Assembly: GCA_963770375.1 (NCBI GenBank)
Contig: CAVYPM010000008.1
Location: 186,001-250,000 of the forward strand
Direction: 5' to 3'
Origin: DASVBE01 sp963770375
GTDB taxonomy: Bacteria > Actinomycetota > Actinomycetes > Streptosporangiales > Streptosporangiaceae
DNA: 64,000 bases
The translations under genes were made by a program, and so were the position numbers. Below are positions 16,106 to 26,644 of this stretch, piece by piece (within the stretch, counting starts at the first letter, position 1; every line of letters starts with the position of its first letter). Below the pieces are notes generated by a model. The model ran no database searches. It was given only the letters and a program-made list of their open reading frames with translations, and was not told the DNA's origin.

Positions 16106-18726
16106 ATGGAGTTGCTGGAACGAACACCGTTCCTGGACACGCTGACCGGGTACGCGCAGGACGCGCGGCAGGGCAGCGGGCGGCTGGTGCTGGTCTCCGG
16201 TGAGTCCGGGATGGGCAAGACCGTGCTGGCCGAGGCGTTCCAGCAGCAGCTGGCGGACGCGCGCTGGCTGTGGGGAAGCTGCGACGGGCTGCTGACCCCG
16301 CGGCCGCTGGGCCCGCTGTTCGACATCGGCCCCCAGGCCGGCGGGGAGCTGGCCGTGCTGTGCCGCCAGGGCGCCGCCCGGGATCAGCTGTTCACCGCGT
16401 TCCTGGCCGAGCTGGGAGCACCGGGCCCGCTGACCGTGGTGGTCATCGAGGACCTGCACTGGGCCGACGAGGCCACCACCGACCTGCTCAGCTACGCTCG
16501 GCCGCCGCCTGGCCCGGGTACCGGCCCTGATCCTGGCCACCTACCGGGACGAGGAGATCGCCGCGGACCACCCGCTCCGGATGGTGCTCGGCGACCTGGC
16601 CACCCAGCGGTCCACCCGCCGGATGCGGATGCCGCCGCTGTCGGTCAGCGCCGTCGCCGCGCTGGCCGGGCCGCACGGCGTCGACGCGGCCGAGCTGCAC
16701 CGGATCACCGGCGGCAACCCGTTCTACGTCAGCGAGATCCTCGACGCCGGCTGGCCGTCCATCCCGCCCACCGTCCGCGACGCGGTCGGCGCCCGTCTCG
16801 CCCGGGCCACCCCCGGCACCCGCCGCCTGGTCGAGTCGGCCGCGGTCATCGGCGGCCGGGTGGACCGCGAGCTGCTGGCCGCGGCGCTGAACGAGCCAGG
16901 CAGCGGATCTGGCCGCGGGCCAGGCGACACGGCCGGGCTCGACGAGGGCCTGAGCACCGGGATCCTCATGGCCGACGGCCCCGGGCTGCGGTTCCGGCAC
17001 GAGCTGGTCCGGATGGCGGTCGAGGCCAGCATCCCGCCGCACCGCACCGCCGAGCTGCACAAACGGCTGCTGACCGCGCTGGAGGACCGCGGCGGCGCCG
17101 ACCCCGCGCTGCTCGCCCACCACGCCGAGGGCGCCGCCGACGCGCCGGCCGTCCGCCGCCACGCGCCGGAAGCGGCCCGCCGGTCCGCCGCCCTGGGCGC
17201 GCACCGCGAGGCGGCCGCCCAGTTCGAGCGGGCGCTGCGGTTCGCCGCCGGGGCCGACGACGCCACGCTGGCGGCCCTGCACGAGGGCCTCGGCGGCGAG
17301 TGCGCCCTGCTCGACCGCTGGGAGGAGGCCGAGGCCACGCTCCGGTCCGCGCTGCGGCTGCACCACGACCTCGGCGACGAGCTGAGCGCGGGGCGGAACC
17401 TGTGGATGCTGTCCAAGGCACTGTGGCGGCTGTGCCGGGGCGAGGAAGCCGCGGAGACCGCCCAGGAAGGAGTACGGATACTTGCCGGGCAGCCCGCTTC
17501 GCCCGAGCTGGCCTGGGCGTACGCGAACTGTCAGCGCGCTGCGGATGTACGTCGGCCAGACGGACCAGGCCATCGCGCTCGGCGAGCAGGCCTGCCGCCT
17601 GGGCGAGCAGCTGGGCCTGCCGGAGGTGGTCAGCTACGCGCTCAACACGATCGGGTGCGCCCAGGGCCGCGACGGCCACAGCGGGATGGACATGATCGAG
17701 CGGGCGCTGCGGATCGCGGTGGACGCGGACCTGCACGAGGCGGCCGGCCGGGCCTTCGCCAACCTGCAGTCCACCGGCAACGCGCAGAACCGGTTCGCCG
17801 AGGCCGAGCGCTTCTACGCCGAGGGCATGGCCTACTGCGACGAGCGTGAGCTGCGGGTGTTCACCAGCTGCCTGCTGGGCGGCCACGCCGAGACCATGGT
17901 GCTCACCGGGAACTGGGACGAGGCCGCGGACGTCAGCCGGCTGGTGCTGGAGCGGCAGCGGATCTCCCCGGTCAACAAGCTGACCCTGCTGCAGGCCCTG
18001 GGCACGGTCATGGGCCGCCGCGGCGAGCCCGGGGCCTGGGACCTGCTGGACGAGTGCGCCGAGCTGGCCGAGGGCACCGGCGAGCAGCAGTGCATCGTGC
18101 CGGTCCGCGCCGCCCGGGCCGAGCTGCGCTGGCTGAACGGCCAAAGCGACCTCGCCCTGGAGGAGGTCAGGTCCTGCTACGGCCAGGCGATCGGCCGGCT
18201 CGAGCCGTGGGCCTTCGGGGCACTGGCCATCTGGCTGTACCGGCTCGGCCAGCCGCCCGCCGGGACGCCCGGCCGGCTGCCCGAGCCGTACGCGCTGGAG
18301 GCGGCCGGTGACTGGCGGGCCGCCGCCGCGGCCTGGGACCGGCTCGGCCGGCCCTACGACGCCGCACTCACCCGGCTCGGCTCGGCCGACGAGGACGCCC
18401 TGCGGGCCGCCCTGACCGCGCTAGATCAGCTGGGCGCCCGGGCCGCCGCGGCGGTGGCCAGGAAGCGGATGCGGGACCTCGGGCTGCGGGCCATCCCGCG
18501 CGGGCCGCGGGCGGCCACCCGGGCGGCGCCGGCCGGGCTGACCGCCCGCGAGCAGGAGATTCTCGCCCTGGTCACGGAGGGGCTGGCGGACCGGGAGATC
18601 TCCCAGCGGCTGTTCATCTCCGAGCGGACGGTGCAGCACCACGTCTCGGCCGTGCTGTCCAAGATCGGCGTCTCGTCCCGCACCGCGGCCGCCCGCGAAG
18701 CCACCCGGATCGGCCTCGGGTCCTAG
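16106..18726 (+). CDS. LAL-type AAA ATPase / LuxR regulator (two frameshifts)
   Basis: The rejoined protein of ~872 residues has Walker A GESGMGKT (~33-40), Walker B VVVIEDLHWADE, an arm ending ITGGNPFYVSEIL, a long TPR-like middle, and a C-terminal LuxR HTH (LTAREQEILALVTEGLADRE, then SQRLFISERTVQHHVSAVLSK). These are the marks of large ATP-binding LuxR (LAL/MalT-like) regulators. One extra base near 16496 and one near 17529 break the frame; sequence resumes perfectly each time. Start ATG 16106 gives MELLERTPFLDTL, the standard LAL opening. It is divergent from the TPR-LuxR gene. Confidence 0.87.
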
Positions 18727-18876
18727 CGCCGGCAATTTCCAGGTACCTGGGAGGGGGCCGCCGGCGTTGGACCCGGCGGCATGATCGCCTGCATGCTCGG
18801 ATTTGGGTCCGCTCCGGCGGGCCCCTGGCCCCGTGCTTGCGGGGCGCTGACGTCCACGAGCAAGAGGTGATGCCGG

Positions 18877-19884
18877 ATGTCCCAGCTGGAGGCGGCCCGC
18901 GCGCCCCGGCCGCCGGTCCCGCCGCGGACCCGGCGGGTGCGTGCCACGGCGGTAACCGCGGCCTGCGGATTCCTGGTGCTGCTGCTGGCCACCCGGTCGG
19001 TGGTGCTGAGCCTGACCATGACGCTGCTGCTGGGCGCCGCCGGGGCCATCGCGTTCCTGGCCGTGCGGAGCTGGGGCTTCACCGCGAGCCACCCGTGGGT
19101 GCGCAGCCTGGTGTCGCGGCCGTGGCGGACCGGCCAGGAGGTCTGGCAGCTGGCCCTGCGGCACCTGCCGGAGACGTTCATCATCGCCCCGGACGGGTCC
19201 CGGCTCGCCCCGGACCGGGTCGAGCTGCGGATGAACCCGGCGGACTTCGCCGACCTGACCGGCTCGATCGACGCCGAGGTGCTGGCGGCCAGCTCCAGCG
19301 ACGTGTACCGGAACCTGATCGCCGAGCACGGCGCCCGGTACGCCGGCACCGAGGGCGTGGCCGTGACGCTGGTCGACGACCCGGACGTGGCCCCCGGCCG
19401 CTACCGGCTGAGGCCGCGCGCGGTCAGCACGCTGATGCCCGCCGCCGCGCAGGTCCCGGTCCCGGCGGGGGCGCAGGTCCCGGTCCCGGCCGGGAGCAGC
19501 TTCAGCTGGGCCGAGGCGACCGGGCAGACCGCGGGCCACACCGTGGCCACCGAGCACGACACGATGGCGAGCCCGCCGGCCGTGCCGTCGCTGCGCCTGG
19601 TGACCAGGGACGCGGTGACCGAGACCCGGCGGCCGAGCGCACTGGCTGGCCGGGGCACCGCGGCCGAGCTGCGGCTGCCCGACGACCTGACGGTGTCCCG
19701 GGTGCACGCCGAGTTCAGCTACGCCGACGGGCACTGGCAGATCGCCAACCGGGGACGGAACGGCCTGCGGCTGAACGGGACCACGGTCAGCGGCCAGCAG
19801 GCGGTGGCCGACGGCGACCTGATCCACTGGGGCCATCAGTCTGATGCGCTGACCTCGCTGGTGCAGATCGGCCCCCGGCCCTGA
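18877..19884 (+). CDS. membrane-anchored FHA-domain protein
   Basis: The 335-residue protein has two N-terminal membrane helices (~25-65), a middle segment FIIAPDGSRLAPDRVELRM resembling the N-terminal domain of FhaA proteins, and a C-terminal FHA domain (~240-330) with GRG, SRVHAEFSY and the NGLRLNG turn that bind phosphothreonine. A 24-bp unit is repeated twice at 19447-19494 and gives QVPVPAG twice. It probably reads Ser/Thr kinase signalling at the membrane; no kinase gene is in the window. The gene downstream is likely in the same transcript. Confidence 0.85.
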   Translation: MSQLEAARAPRPPVPPRTRRVRATAVTAACGFLVLLLATRSVVLSLTMTLLLGAAGAIAFLAVRSWGFTASHPWVRSLVSRPWRTGQEVWQLALRHLPETFIIAPDGSRLAPDRVELRMNPADFADLTGSIDAEVLAASSSDVYRNLIAEHGARYAGTEGVAVTLVDDPDVAPGRYRLRPRAVSTLMPAAAQVPVPAGAQVPVPAGSSFSWAEATGQTAGHTVATEHDTMASPPAVPSLRLVTRDAVTETRRPSALAGRGTAAELRLPDDLTVSRVHAEFSYADGHWQIANRGRNGLRLNGTTVSGQQAVADGDLIHWGHQSDALTSLVQIGPRP

Positions 19885-19981
19885 CCCCGCCGGGGGCTGC
19901 CCCCACCGCCGATATCATGGGAACCGGCGGGGTGGGGTGATCCGGCCCGGAGGGGGTAGCCAAGCCCGCGGTGAGAAACCC

Positions 19982-20866
19982 ATGAGCGAGCTTCTGATCT
20001 CGTCCGAGGCGCATCAGCAGGAGGTCATCGGCCAGCCCGGCGAAGTCACCTGGATCGACCGCGCCCTGCTGAGCAACAACACCGACCTGACGCTGCACCG
20101 GCGGCCGCGCTGCCCGGGGCTGCGTTACGTGGACCACCAGTGGGAGCTGTTCAACCGGGACGCCGACCACTCGGTGTACATCGCGCCGTACTTCGCCGAC
20201 GAGCCGCGGACGTTCCGCAACGTCCGGCGCCGGGCCAGCCGGGTGATGCCGGTGGCCAGGTCCGCGTACGAGCCGGTGCCCTGGGTGCTCGAGCCCGGCC
20301 GCTGGCTGATCAGCGTGGGCCAGTGGGTGGTCCGGCTGACGCTGGTCACCGCGGAGAGCCGGCCCGGCGGCCCGGAGGCGGACACCCTCACCGGGTCCAG
20401 CCACGGGCCGACCACCCAGATGCGGCCGCAGCCCCCGGGCGAGGGCGGCCCGGCCAAGCTCGCCGGCCCGCCTCTGCCCGACGCCCTGCAGCGGACCAGG
20501 GATTACTTCGGCCGGCACGAGATCGTGCTGCTGGCCATCGCGTACTACTACCGGGACTTCATCCTGAACCGGTACGGCCGCGAATCCGGCGTGCCGATCG
20601 ACCCGCAGACCGTGCCGATCATCGAGGTCGCGGTGGACCTGAACCTGCCCAGCGACAGCTCGGTGTCTGAGTACAAGAAGGAGCTCCAGCGCTGCATCTG
20701 GGGCACGACCGGCGGGCACCAGCGGGAACTGGCCGAGTACCTGCTGAACAACGGCCTGATCAGCCCGATCGAGCTGGACCGCGCGCAGGACCTGGCCCGC
20801 CGCAACGCCGCGGCCGGCCTGGACGAGCAGGCCCGGCGGCGGTTCAGCTACAAGCCCCGCCGCTAG
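19982..20866 (+). CDS. uncharacterised cytoplasmic protein following the FHA gene
   Basis: The frame from ATG 19982 gives 294 residues. I do not recognise a family. The first half is beta-rich (VTWIDRALLSNNTDLTLHRR, YVDHQWELFNRDADHSVY) and could be a FHA-like or cupin-like sandwich; a Pro/Gly linker follows; the second half is helical, with LLAIAYYYRDFILNRYG and a charged C-terminus. It follows the FHA gene by 97 bases and may share its transcript, so a role in phospho-signalling is possible. It overlaps the convergent response regulator gene by 4 bases. Confidence 0.7.
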   Translation: MSELLISSEAHQQEVIGQPGEVTWIDRALLSNNTDLTLHRRPRCPGLRYVDHQWELFNRDADHSVYIAPYFADEPRTFRNVRRRASRVMPVARSAYEPVPWVLEPGRWLISVGQWVVRLTLVTAESRPGGPEADTLTGSSHGPTTQMRPQPPGEGGPAKLAGPPLPDALQRTRDYFGRHEIVLLAIAYYYRDFILNRYGRESGVPIDPQTVPIIEVAVDLNLPSDSSVSEYKKELQRCIWGTTGGHQRELAEYLLNNGLISPIELDRAQDLARRNAAAGLDEQARRRFSYKPRR

Positions 20867-21561
20867 CCCGGGGTGCGCAGGCCCGCGTCGCGCAGGAACG
20901 TCAGCACCGCGGCGACCCGGCGGTGCACCTGCTGCTCGCTGGCCAGGTCGAGCTTCGCGAAGATCGCGTTGACGTGCTTCTCCACCGAGGACTCGGACAG
21001 GAACAGCGCCTGGGCGATACCCGCGTTGCCGCGTCCCTGGGCCATCTCGCGCAGCACGTCGAGCTCCCGCGGGGTGAGCCGGGCCAGCGGCGATTCACGC
21101 AGCCGGGCCCGCCGGCTGACCAGCGCCTCGACGACCTGCGGGTCGATGACCGAGCCGCCCGCGGCCACCTCACGCAGCGCGGACAGCAACTGGGCCAGGT
21201 CGCCCACCCGGTCCTTCAGCAGGTAGGCCAGCCCCGCGGTCCCGTTACGGAAAAGCTCGAAGGCGTACGCTTCGTCGGCGTACTGCGAAAGGATCAGGAC
21301 TCCGACCCCGGGGGCGCGGGCCTTTATCTCGTGCGCGGCGTCGATGCCTTCCATGGCCGGGCCGCCGTCCGCGCCGCCGCCGGGGCCGGCCGGCATCCGG
21401 ATGTCGGTCAGCACGGCGTCCAGCCGCAGCCGGCCCACCGCGTCCAGCAGTTCCGCCGCGGAACCGACCGCGGCCTGCACGGTCACCTCGCCGGAGTCCT
21501 CGAGCAGCCGCCGGGTGCCCTCCCGGACCAGGTAGTTGTCGTCGGCGATAACGATGCGCAG
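20863..21561 (-). CDS. NarL/LuxR-type response regulator (likely CTG start)
   Basis: The protein has a receiver (IVIADDNYLVREG, phospho-Asp in VLTDIRMP, Thr/Ser at LSQYAD, Lys in LLKDRVGD) and a C-terminal LuxR HTH (LTPRELDVLREMAQGRGN, SESSVEKHVNAIFAKLDL). The DDN segment lies upstream of the first ATG/GTG frame start, so the true start must be further back: a CTG at 21561 after GGGAGAGGG, just past the kinase stop. GTG 21486 would remove the first third of the receiver. It pairs with the kinase encoded immediately upstream. Confidence 0.85.
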   Translation of the reverse strand: MRIVIADDNYLVREGTRRLLEDSGEVTVQAAVGSAAELLDAVGRLRLDAVLTDIRMPAGPGGGADGGPAMEGIDAAHEIKARAPGVGVLILSQYADEAYAFELFRNGTAGLAYLLKDRVGDLAQLLSALREVAAGGSVIDPQVVEALVSRRARLRESPLARLTPRELDVLREMAQGRGNAGIAQALFLSESSVEKHVNAIFAKLDLASEQQVHRRVAAVLTFLRDAGLRTPG

Positions 21562-21579
21562 CGGCCCTCTCCCAGCAGC

Positions 21580-23671
21580 TCAGCCATGGACCGCCGCCTC
21601 GGCGGCGACCGCCAGCGGGACCTCGGCGCGCACCGTGCTGCCCGCGCCGGGACGGCTGTCGATCCGCAGCGTGCCGCCCGCGATCGACATCCGGTCGGCC
21701 AGGCTGGACAGCCCGAGCCCGCGGGCGGCGGCCGGGTCGAAGCCGCGCCCGTCGTCGCTGACCTCGACGGCCAGCCGCCCGTCCAGCCGGTACAGCGCCA
21801 CCTGCACCCGGCCGGCCGCGGCGTGCTTGACGGTGTTGGTCAGCGCCTCGGCGACCACGAACCAGGCCGCCGACTCGGCGTGCCGCGGGAACCTGACCCC
21901 GCGCAACGCGGGCTCGGCCTCGATCACCACCTCGATCGGCAGCCGGGCGGCCTGCGCCTCGATCGCCTCCAGCAGCCCCTTGTCGGCCAGCACCGGCGGG
22001 TGGATCGCGTGCGCGAACTCGCGCAGGTGGCCGAGCAGGGCGGCCAGGTCGCGCTGCACGTCGGCCAGCGATTCGTCCGCCCGGCTGTCGCCGCGCCGCT
22101 GCCGCGCCATGGCCAGCGCCAGCTTGGCGGTCAGCGCCACGATGTCCTGCTGGATACCGTCGTGCAGGTCCCGCTGGATCCGCTGGCGTTCGGTGTCCTG
22201 GGCGGCCTGCATGCGGGCCCGGGACGCGGTCAGCTGCGCGGCCTGGGTCCTGATCACCTCGAGCCGGGCGCTCAGCTCGGCGGTCAGGTGCAGGTTGCGC
22301 ACCGCGGTGGCGGCCTGCCCGGCCAGGCTGGCCAGCAGCCGCCGGTCCTCGTCCAGCAGCGGGCCGTCCCGGCGCGGGCCGCACTCGATCCGGCCGAGCA
22401 CGGTCCCGGCCTGGGTCAGCGGCACCACCAGCTCCGGCTCGGCCGGCTCGGCCGCGCCGATCCCGGCCGCGCCGGCCGGCTCCAGCGAGCCGTTGGCCGC
22501 GACCAGGTCCAGCCGGACCCGGGCCCACTGCAGGCCCAGGCCGCGCTGGACGGCGGCGGCCAGCGCGGGCAGCAGGTCGGCCGGCCCGGGGGCGTCTTCG
22601 AGCATCGAGCCGAACCGGCTGAGAACGTCGTAGCCGTCCAGCCGGGCGCCGAGGACCCACCGGTCGGCGGCCCGTTCCGCCCGGCGCCGGAGCGGCTGGA
22701 GGACCAGGGCGGCACCGACCGCGATCAGGACCGAGGGACCGGCCGGCAGGAAGAGGCTGGCCAGGAGGCCGGCGCTCGCGGCCCCGGCAGCGTAACCCAG
22801 AGAGATGACGAGCCAGAGGCCGCGGTGCACCATGGTGCGGCGGCCCACGCGGTCGATGCCAAGGACCCCGTCGAAGCCCAGCGCGACCGTGAGCGACCCG
22901 ATGAGGATCACCTCGGTCAGCCCGAAGAGCACGACGTACACGACGTTCTGCGCCACGCCCGGCTCCGGTGACAGGGTCACCGCGGTCATGGTGAAGAAGC
23001 AGACTGCGGCGATCAGCGCACCGAGCAGCAGCCAGCGGATCCGGCGGCGGGCGTCCAGCACGGCCCGGCGGTAGCGCAGGTACAGCAGAAGCAGGCCGAG
23101 CAGTGGTCAGCACCGGCAGCCAGGTGTTCACCTCGGTGGCGGCCGGGTGCAGGGCGGCGGCGGCGGGCCAGTACAGCGGGCTGGCGATGCCGGCGTCGGT
23201 CCACGGGCCGAACGGTCCCGTCACTGCGAACGGCCCGGTGATCAGCAGGACCAGCGGGACAACCGCGAGGACCGCGGCGGACGTGCCGAGCACCCAGCGC
23301 TCGTAGCGCTTCTCCGTCCGCCCGGTCGGGAACAGGCCGATCATGCCCAGGCCGGCCAGGATGGCAGCGCCGCCGAGCCAGTTGCGGGCTAGCCAGAAGA
23401 ACCAGTCGGCGTGCCCGCCCGCCACCGGCGGCGTGAGGATGTCGTCGCCAGCGGACTCGGCCATGAAGAACGCGCCGGCCGCGAGCAGCCACAGCCAGGC
23501 GCGGCGGCCGGGCTGGCGCCAGGCCCCGATGACCCCGGCGGCCCAGAACGGGCCGGGCCCGACCAGCATCCAGCCGGCCCCGGACGGGTCGCCGCGGGCC
23601 AGGTCCACGGAAACCGTGGCGACCAGCGCGACCGCTCCGACGGCCGTGAGTCCGGCCCAGACCGCTCGCAT
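21580..23671 (-). CDS. NarL-type membrane sensor histidine kinase (frameshifted)
   Basis: The N-terminal part (MRAVWAGLTAVGAVALVA, several membrane helices) and the C-terminal part are in different frames; an extra base near 23101 separates VNTWLPVLTT from LGLLLLYLRYRR. Rejoined, the protein is ~697 residues: about eight membrane helices, a GAF-like region, HisKA_3 (ERQRIQRDLHDGIQQDIVAL with phospho-His), and HATPase (EALTNTVKHA, DDGRGFD, GLGLSSLADRM). GAGGTG precedes the ATG at 23671. The response regulator begins about 20 bases after its stop, so the two are a two-component pair. Confidence 0.85.
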
Positions 23672-23859
23672 CACCTCAGTGTGCGGCCGGAGGGCAGTGT
23701 CAGCGGTAGGAGGGCAGCCGCAGTAGCGGGTGGCGGTCAGCCTCACCCCGGCCCGGTGGCCTGCACCGTGGGCCGGCGGTATCTGGCGGCCTAGCGTCCC
23801 CCCTGAACGGCACGAGCCGTTCGCTAAGGCGGGCTTGCGACAAGGGGGCAAGGCTGACG

Positions 23860-24337
23860 ATGAGCGAGAACCAGGCGGTGGCCGCGGGCACGGGGACTCC
23901 CGCGGGACAATCCGGAACCGGGCTAGCCAGCGGCACCGACTAGCAGCACCGGGCGCCGCCCGGCGATGCTGGTCTTCCACTGGGCGCTGGCCGCCTTCCT
24001 GCTGCTCCTCGCGGTGCAGATCTTCCTGGCCGGGCTGGGCGCCTTCCGCACCGAGGCGGTGGGTGCGGACAGCGCGTTCGCCCCGCACCGGGCGTTCGGG
24101 TTCGCCCTGGGCGGGGTGGCGCTGGTGATCCTGGTGCTGGCGCTGGTGGCCAGGGCGGGCCGGGCGGCCGTTGCCGGGGCCGCGGCCATGGTGGTGCTGA
24201 CGGACTTCGCGCAGAGCCTGCTGGCCGGGCTGGCCGACGACCACGCGCTGTTCGGCGGGCTGCACGCGTTCGACGGGCTGGCCATCATCGGCATCGCCGC
24301 CTGGCTGTGGGCCAGGTCGCGGCCGCGCGGGCGGTAG
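23860..24337 (+). CDS. DUF6220-like four-helix membrane protein (probable frameshift near the start)
   Basis: The clear part begins at ATG 23966: 123 residues with four hydrophobic helices, FHWALAAFLLLLAVQIFLAGLGAF first and HAFDGLAIIGIAAWLW last, as in the DUF6220 family. Upstream, ATG 23860 with a GGGGGCAAGG site encodes MSENQAVAAG and stops at 23941; removing one base there joins it to the membrane part. It is therefore probably one gene of ~158 residues; the minimal supported gene is 23966-24337. Function unknown. It lies head-on to the kinase gene on its left. Confidence 0.65.
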
Positions 24338-24398
24338 GCGCCGTCGTGACCAGCCAGGCCGTGGTCCCGGGGGCGCTGGGTCCGCCGGGGGTGCCGGG

Positions 24399-26579
24399 GT
24401 GACCGACGGCGCGAAAGCGGCCAGGGTCCGGGCGGACCGGGCCACCGCGGTCGCCTGGCTCACGGTCTGCGCGGCCGGCGTGGCGTCCGCGGTGCTGACC
24501 GTGCTGGTCTGGGACAGGCTGGCCGGCCGGCGACGCCGTATCCAACCTGGCGGGCCGGTGGCGGCGGTGCTCTACGCCACACTCGGCGTGCTGATCGTGC
24601 GCAAGGCGGGCAACCTGACCGGCTGGTTCCTGCTCGCAGAAGGAGCCGGCCTGGTCGTCGTGTCGCTGGCCTCAGCCTGGGCCGTCTTCGGTCTTGACCA
24701 CCCGGGGACGCTGCCGGCCCCGGCAGCGGCCGGTCTGCTGGCTGAGTGCAGCTTCGTCCCGACCGGCATGGGCCTGGCCGCGATCCTGCTGGTGTTCCCC
24801 ACCGGTGCGCTGCCGTCGCGGCGCTGGCGGCCGGCCGCGGCGGCGATGGCTGCGGCGACCGCGCTGATGCTGGCCGCGTTCGTGGTCCGGCCGCGGCAGC
24901 TGCAGCTGCCCGCGCCCGGCGGGGTCTCGGTGCGGGTGCCGAACCCGGCGGGCCTGGCGGCGTTCCGGCACGGCCCCGTCGCGGCAGCCGGCTCGCTGAA
25001 CGCGGCTGTCGCTGGTCTTCACCCTGGCCATCGTGGTCGCCGTCGCCTCGCTGGTGGTCCGCTACCGGGCCGGGCAGCGGAAGGTCAGGCAGCAGATCAA
25101 GTGGCTGGCGCTGACCGGGATGCTGGCCGGAGCCGGCCAGATCGTGGCGCAGCTCGGCATCGCCGCGGGCCGCGGCCGGCCTCCCCGGTCGTCGCCACCG
25201 GGTACGCGGTGGTGACCGTGATCGTCCTGCTAGGCGTCCCGGCCGCGGTCACGATTGCGATCCTGTGGCACGGGCTGTACCAGATCGACGTGATCATCAG
25301 CCGGGCGGTGCAGTACGGGCTGCTGTCCGCGGTGCTGACCGGGGTCTACGTGGCGATCGTGATCGGCATCGGCACGCTGGCGGGCTACAGCGGCGGGTCC
25401 GGGCTGTCGGTAGCCGCCGCGGTGGCGGTGGCCCTGCTGTTCCAGCCGGTCCGCCAGCGCGCCCAGCGGATCGCCAACCGGCTGGTCTACGGCGAGCGGG
25501 CCTCGCCCTATCAGGTCCTGGCCGACTTCGCCGAGGACATGGCCGGCCAGCTCGACCCCGGCCTGGCCCTGGACCGGATGGCCGCGGTCCTGGCCGGGGC
25601 CACCGGCGCGGAGCGGGTCGGGGTGTGGGTCCGGGTTGGCGGCGAACTGCGCCCGCAGGTGACCTGGCCCCCGGAGGCCGCAGGCCCGGCGGCGCCGGTG
25701 CTGCTGCCCGCGGCCGGCGGGCCGGGCTCAGGCGGGCTGCCGGACCTGGGGCCCGCCAGCCGGGCGGTCGCGGTGCGGCACTCCGGCGAGCTGCTGGGAG
25801 CGCTGACCGTGCTCAAGCCCCGGAACGAGGCCGTCACCGCGGCCGAGGACAAGCTGCTGGCCCAGCTCGCTTCGCAGGCCGGGCTGGTGCTGCGCAACGC
25901 CCGGCTGACCGCCGAGCTGCGCGCCACGATCGACGACCTGCGGGCGTCCCGCAGACGGCTGGTCCAGGCCCAGGACGCCGAGCGGCAGCGGATCGAGCGG
26001 AACCTGCACGACGGCGCCCAGCAGCAGCTCATCGCGCTGCGGATCCAGCTGGGCCTGCTGGACGCGGTGGCCGATGACCCGGCCGGGGTCCGGGAGGCCG
26101 CCGGGCAGCTGACGGCCGGGCTGAGCGCGGCGCTGGACGATCTGCGGGCGCTGGCCCGCGGCATCTACCCGCCGCTGCTGGCCGACCAGGGCCTGGCCGC
26201 TGCCGTGGCGGCCCAGGCCCGCCGCGCCGCGCTGCCGGTCCGGGTCGACGCCGACGGCGTCGGCCGTTACCCGCGGGACAGCGAGGCCGCGGTGTACTTC
26301 TGCATCCTGGAGGCCCTCCAGAACACCGCCAAGTACGCCGGGGCGAGCACGGCCTCGGTGGCGCTGGCGGCGCCCGGTGGCCACCTGGAATTCACCGTCA
26401 CCGACGACGGCACGGGCTTCGACGTGGCCACGGCGGCCCGGCACGGCACCGGGCTCCAGGGCATGACCGACCGCATCGCCGCCGTCGGCGGCACCCTGGC
26501 GATCGACTCCGCACCCGGCCAGGGCACCACCATCACCGGGCGGCTGCCAGCCGGCGAGCTGGCCACCGCCCGCGCCTGA
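24399..26579 (+). CDS. NarL-type membrane sensor histidine kinase, copy 1 (two compensating frameshifts)
   Basis: GTG 24399 opens a 726-residue frame that begins with membrane helices, drifts out of frame between ~25010 and ~25170, then returns. The missing stretch in the other frame reads VAVASLVVRYRAGQRKVRQQ and matches copy 2 (LVIRYRSGTIQTRQQIKW). After that come GAF-like sequence, HisKA_3 (DAERQRIERNLHDGAQQQLI) and HATPase (LEALQNTAKYAGAS, DDGTGFD, GTGLQGMTDRI). It is a tandem paralogue of the next gene. No dedicated response regulator is adjacent. Confidence 0.85.
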   Translation: MTDGAKAARVRADRATAVAWLTVCAAGVASAVLTVLVWDRLAGRRRRIQPGGPVAAVLYATLGVLIVRKAGNLTGWFLLAEGAGLVVVSLASAWAVFGLDHPGTLPAPAAAGLLAECSFVPTGMGLAAILLVFPTGALPSRRWRPAAAAMAAATALMLAAFVVRPRQLQLPAPGGVSVRVPNPAGLAAFRHGPVAAAGSLNAAVAGLHPGHRGRRRLAGGPLPGRAAEGQAADQVAGADRDAGRSRPDRGAARHRRGPRPASPVVATGYAVVTVIVLLGVPAAVTIAILWHGLYQIDVIISRAVQYGLLSAVLTGVYVAIVIGIGTLAGYSGGSGLSVAAAVAVALLFQPVRQRAQRIANRLVYGERASPYQVLADFAEDMAGQLDPGLALDRMAAVLAGATGAERVGVWVRVGGELRPQVTWPPEAAGPAAPVLLPAAGGPGSGGLPDLGPASRAVAVRHSGELLGALTVLKPRNEAVTAAEDKLLAQLASQAGLVLRNARLTAELRATIDDLRASRRRLVQAQDAERQRIERNLHDGAQQQLIALRIQLGLLDAVADDPAGVREAAGQLTAGLSAALDDLRALARGIYPPLLADQGLAAAVAAQARRAALPVRVDADGVGRYPRDSEAAVYFCILEALQNTAKYAGASTASVALAAPGGHLEFTVTDDGTGFDVATAARHGTGLQGMTDRIAAVGGTLAIDSAPGQGTTITGRLPAGELATARA
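25269..26559 (+). repeat. tandem duplicate unit 1 (kinase catalytic half)
   Basis: From CACGGGCTGTACCAGATCGA onward this stretch is nearly identical in DNA and protein to 27540-28830, offset by ~2271 bases, covering the last membrane part, GAF-like region, HisKA_3 and HATPase. The N-terminal sensor halves are much more diverged. Confidence 0.8.
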
Positions 26580-26644
26580 CCGGCCAGACCAGGCACCAGC
26601 GCACCGGACGCAGCCAGCCCGGCCTTCGGTAAGGGGACACGAAG

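Noticed and set aside
14387..17695. 1102-residue plus-strand frame running through both LuxR genes
   Set aside because: Its first ~570 residues are antisense to the TPR-LuxR gene; only the end from 16106 is real, as the start of the LAL regulator.
19937..19981. GC-rich leader before the 19982 gene considered as a riboswitch
   Set aside because: No match to a recognisable riboswitch core could be made; the stretch is too short.
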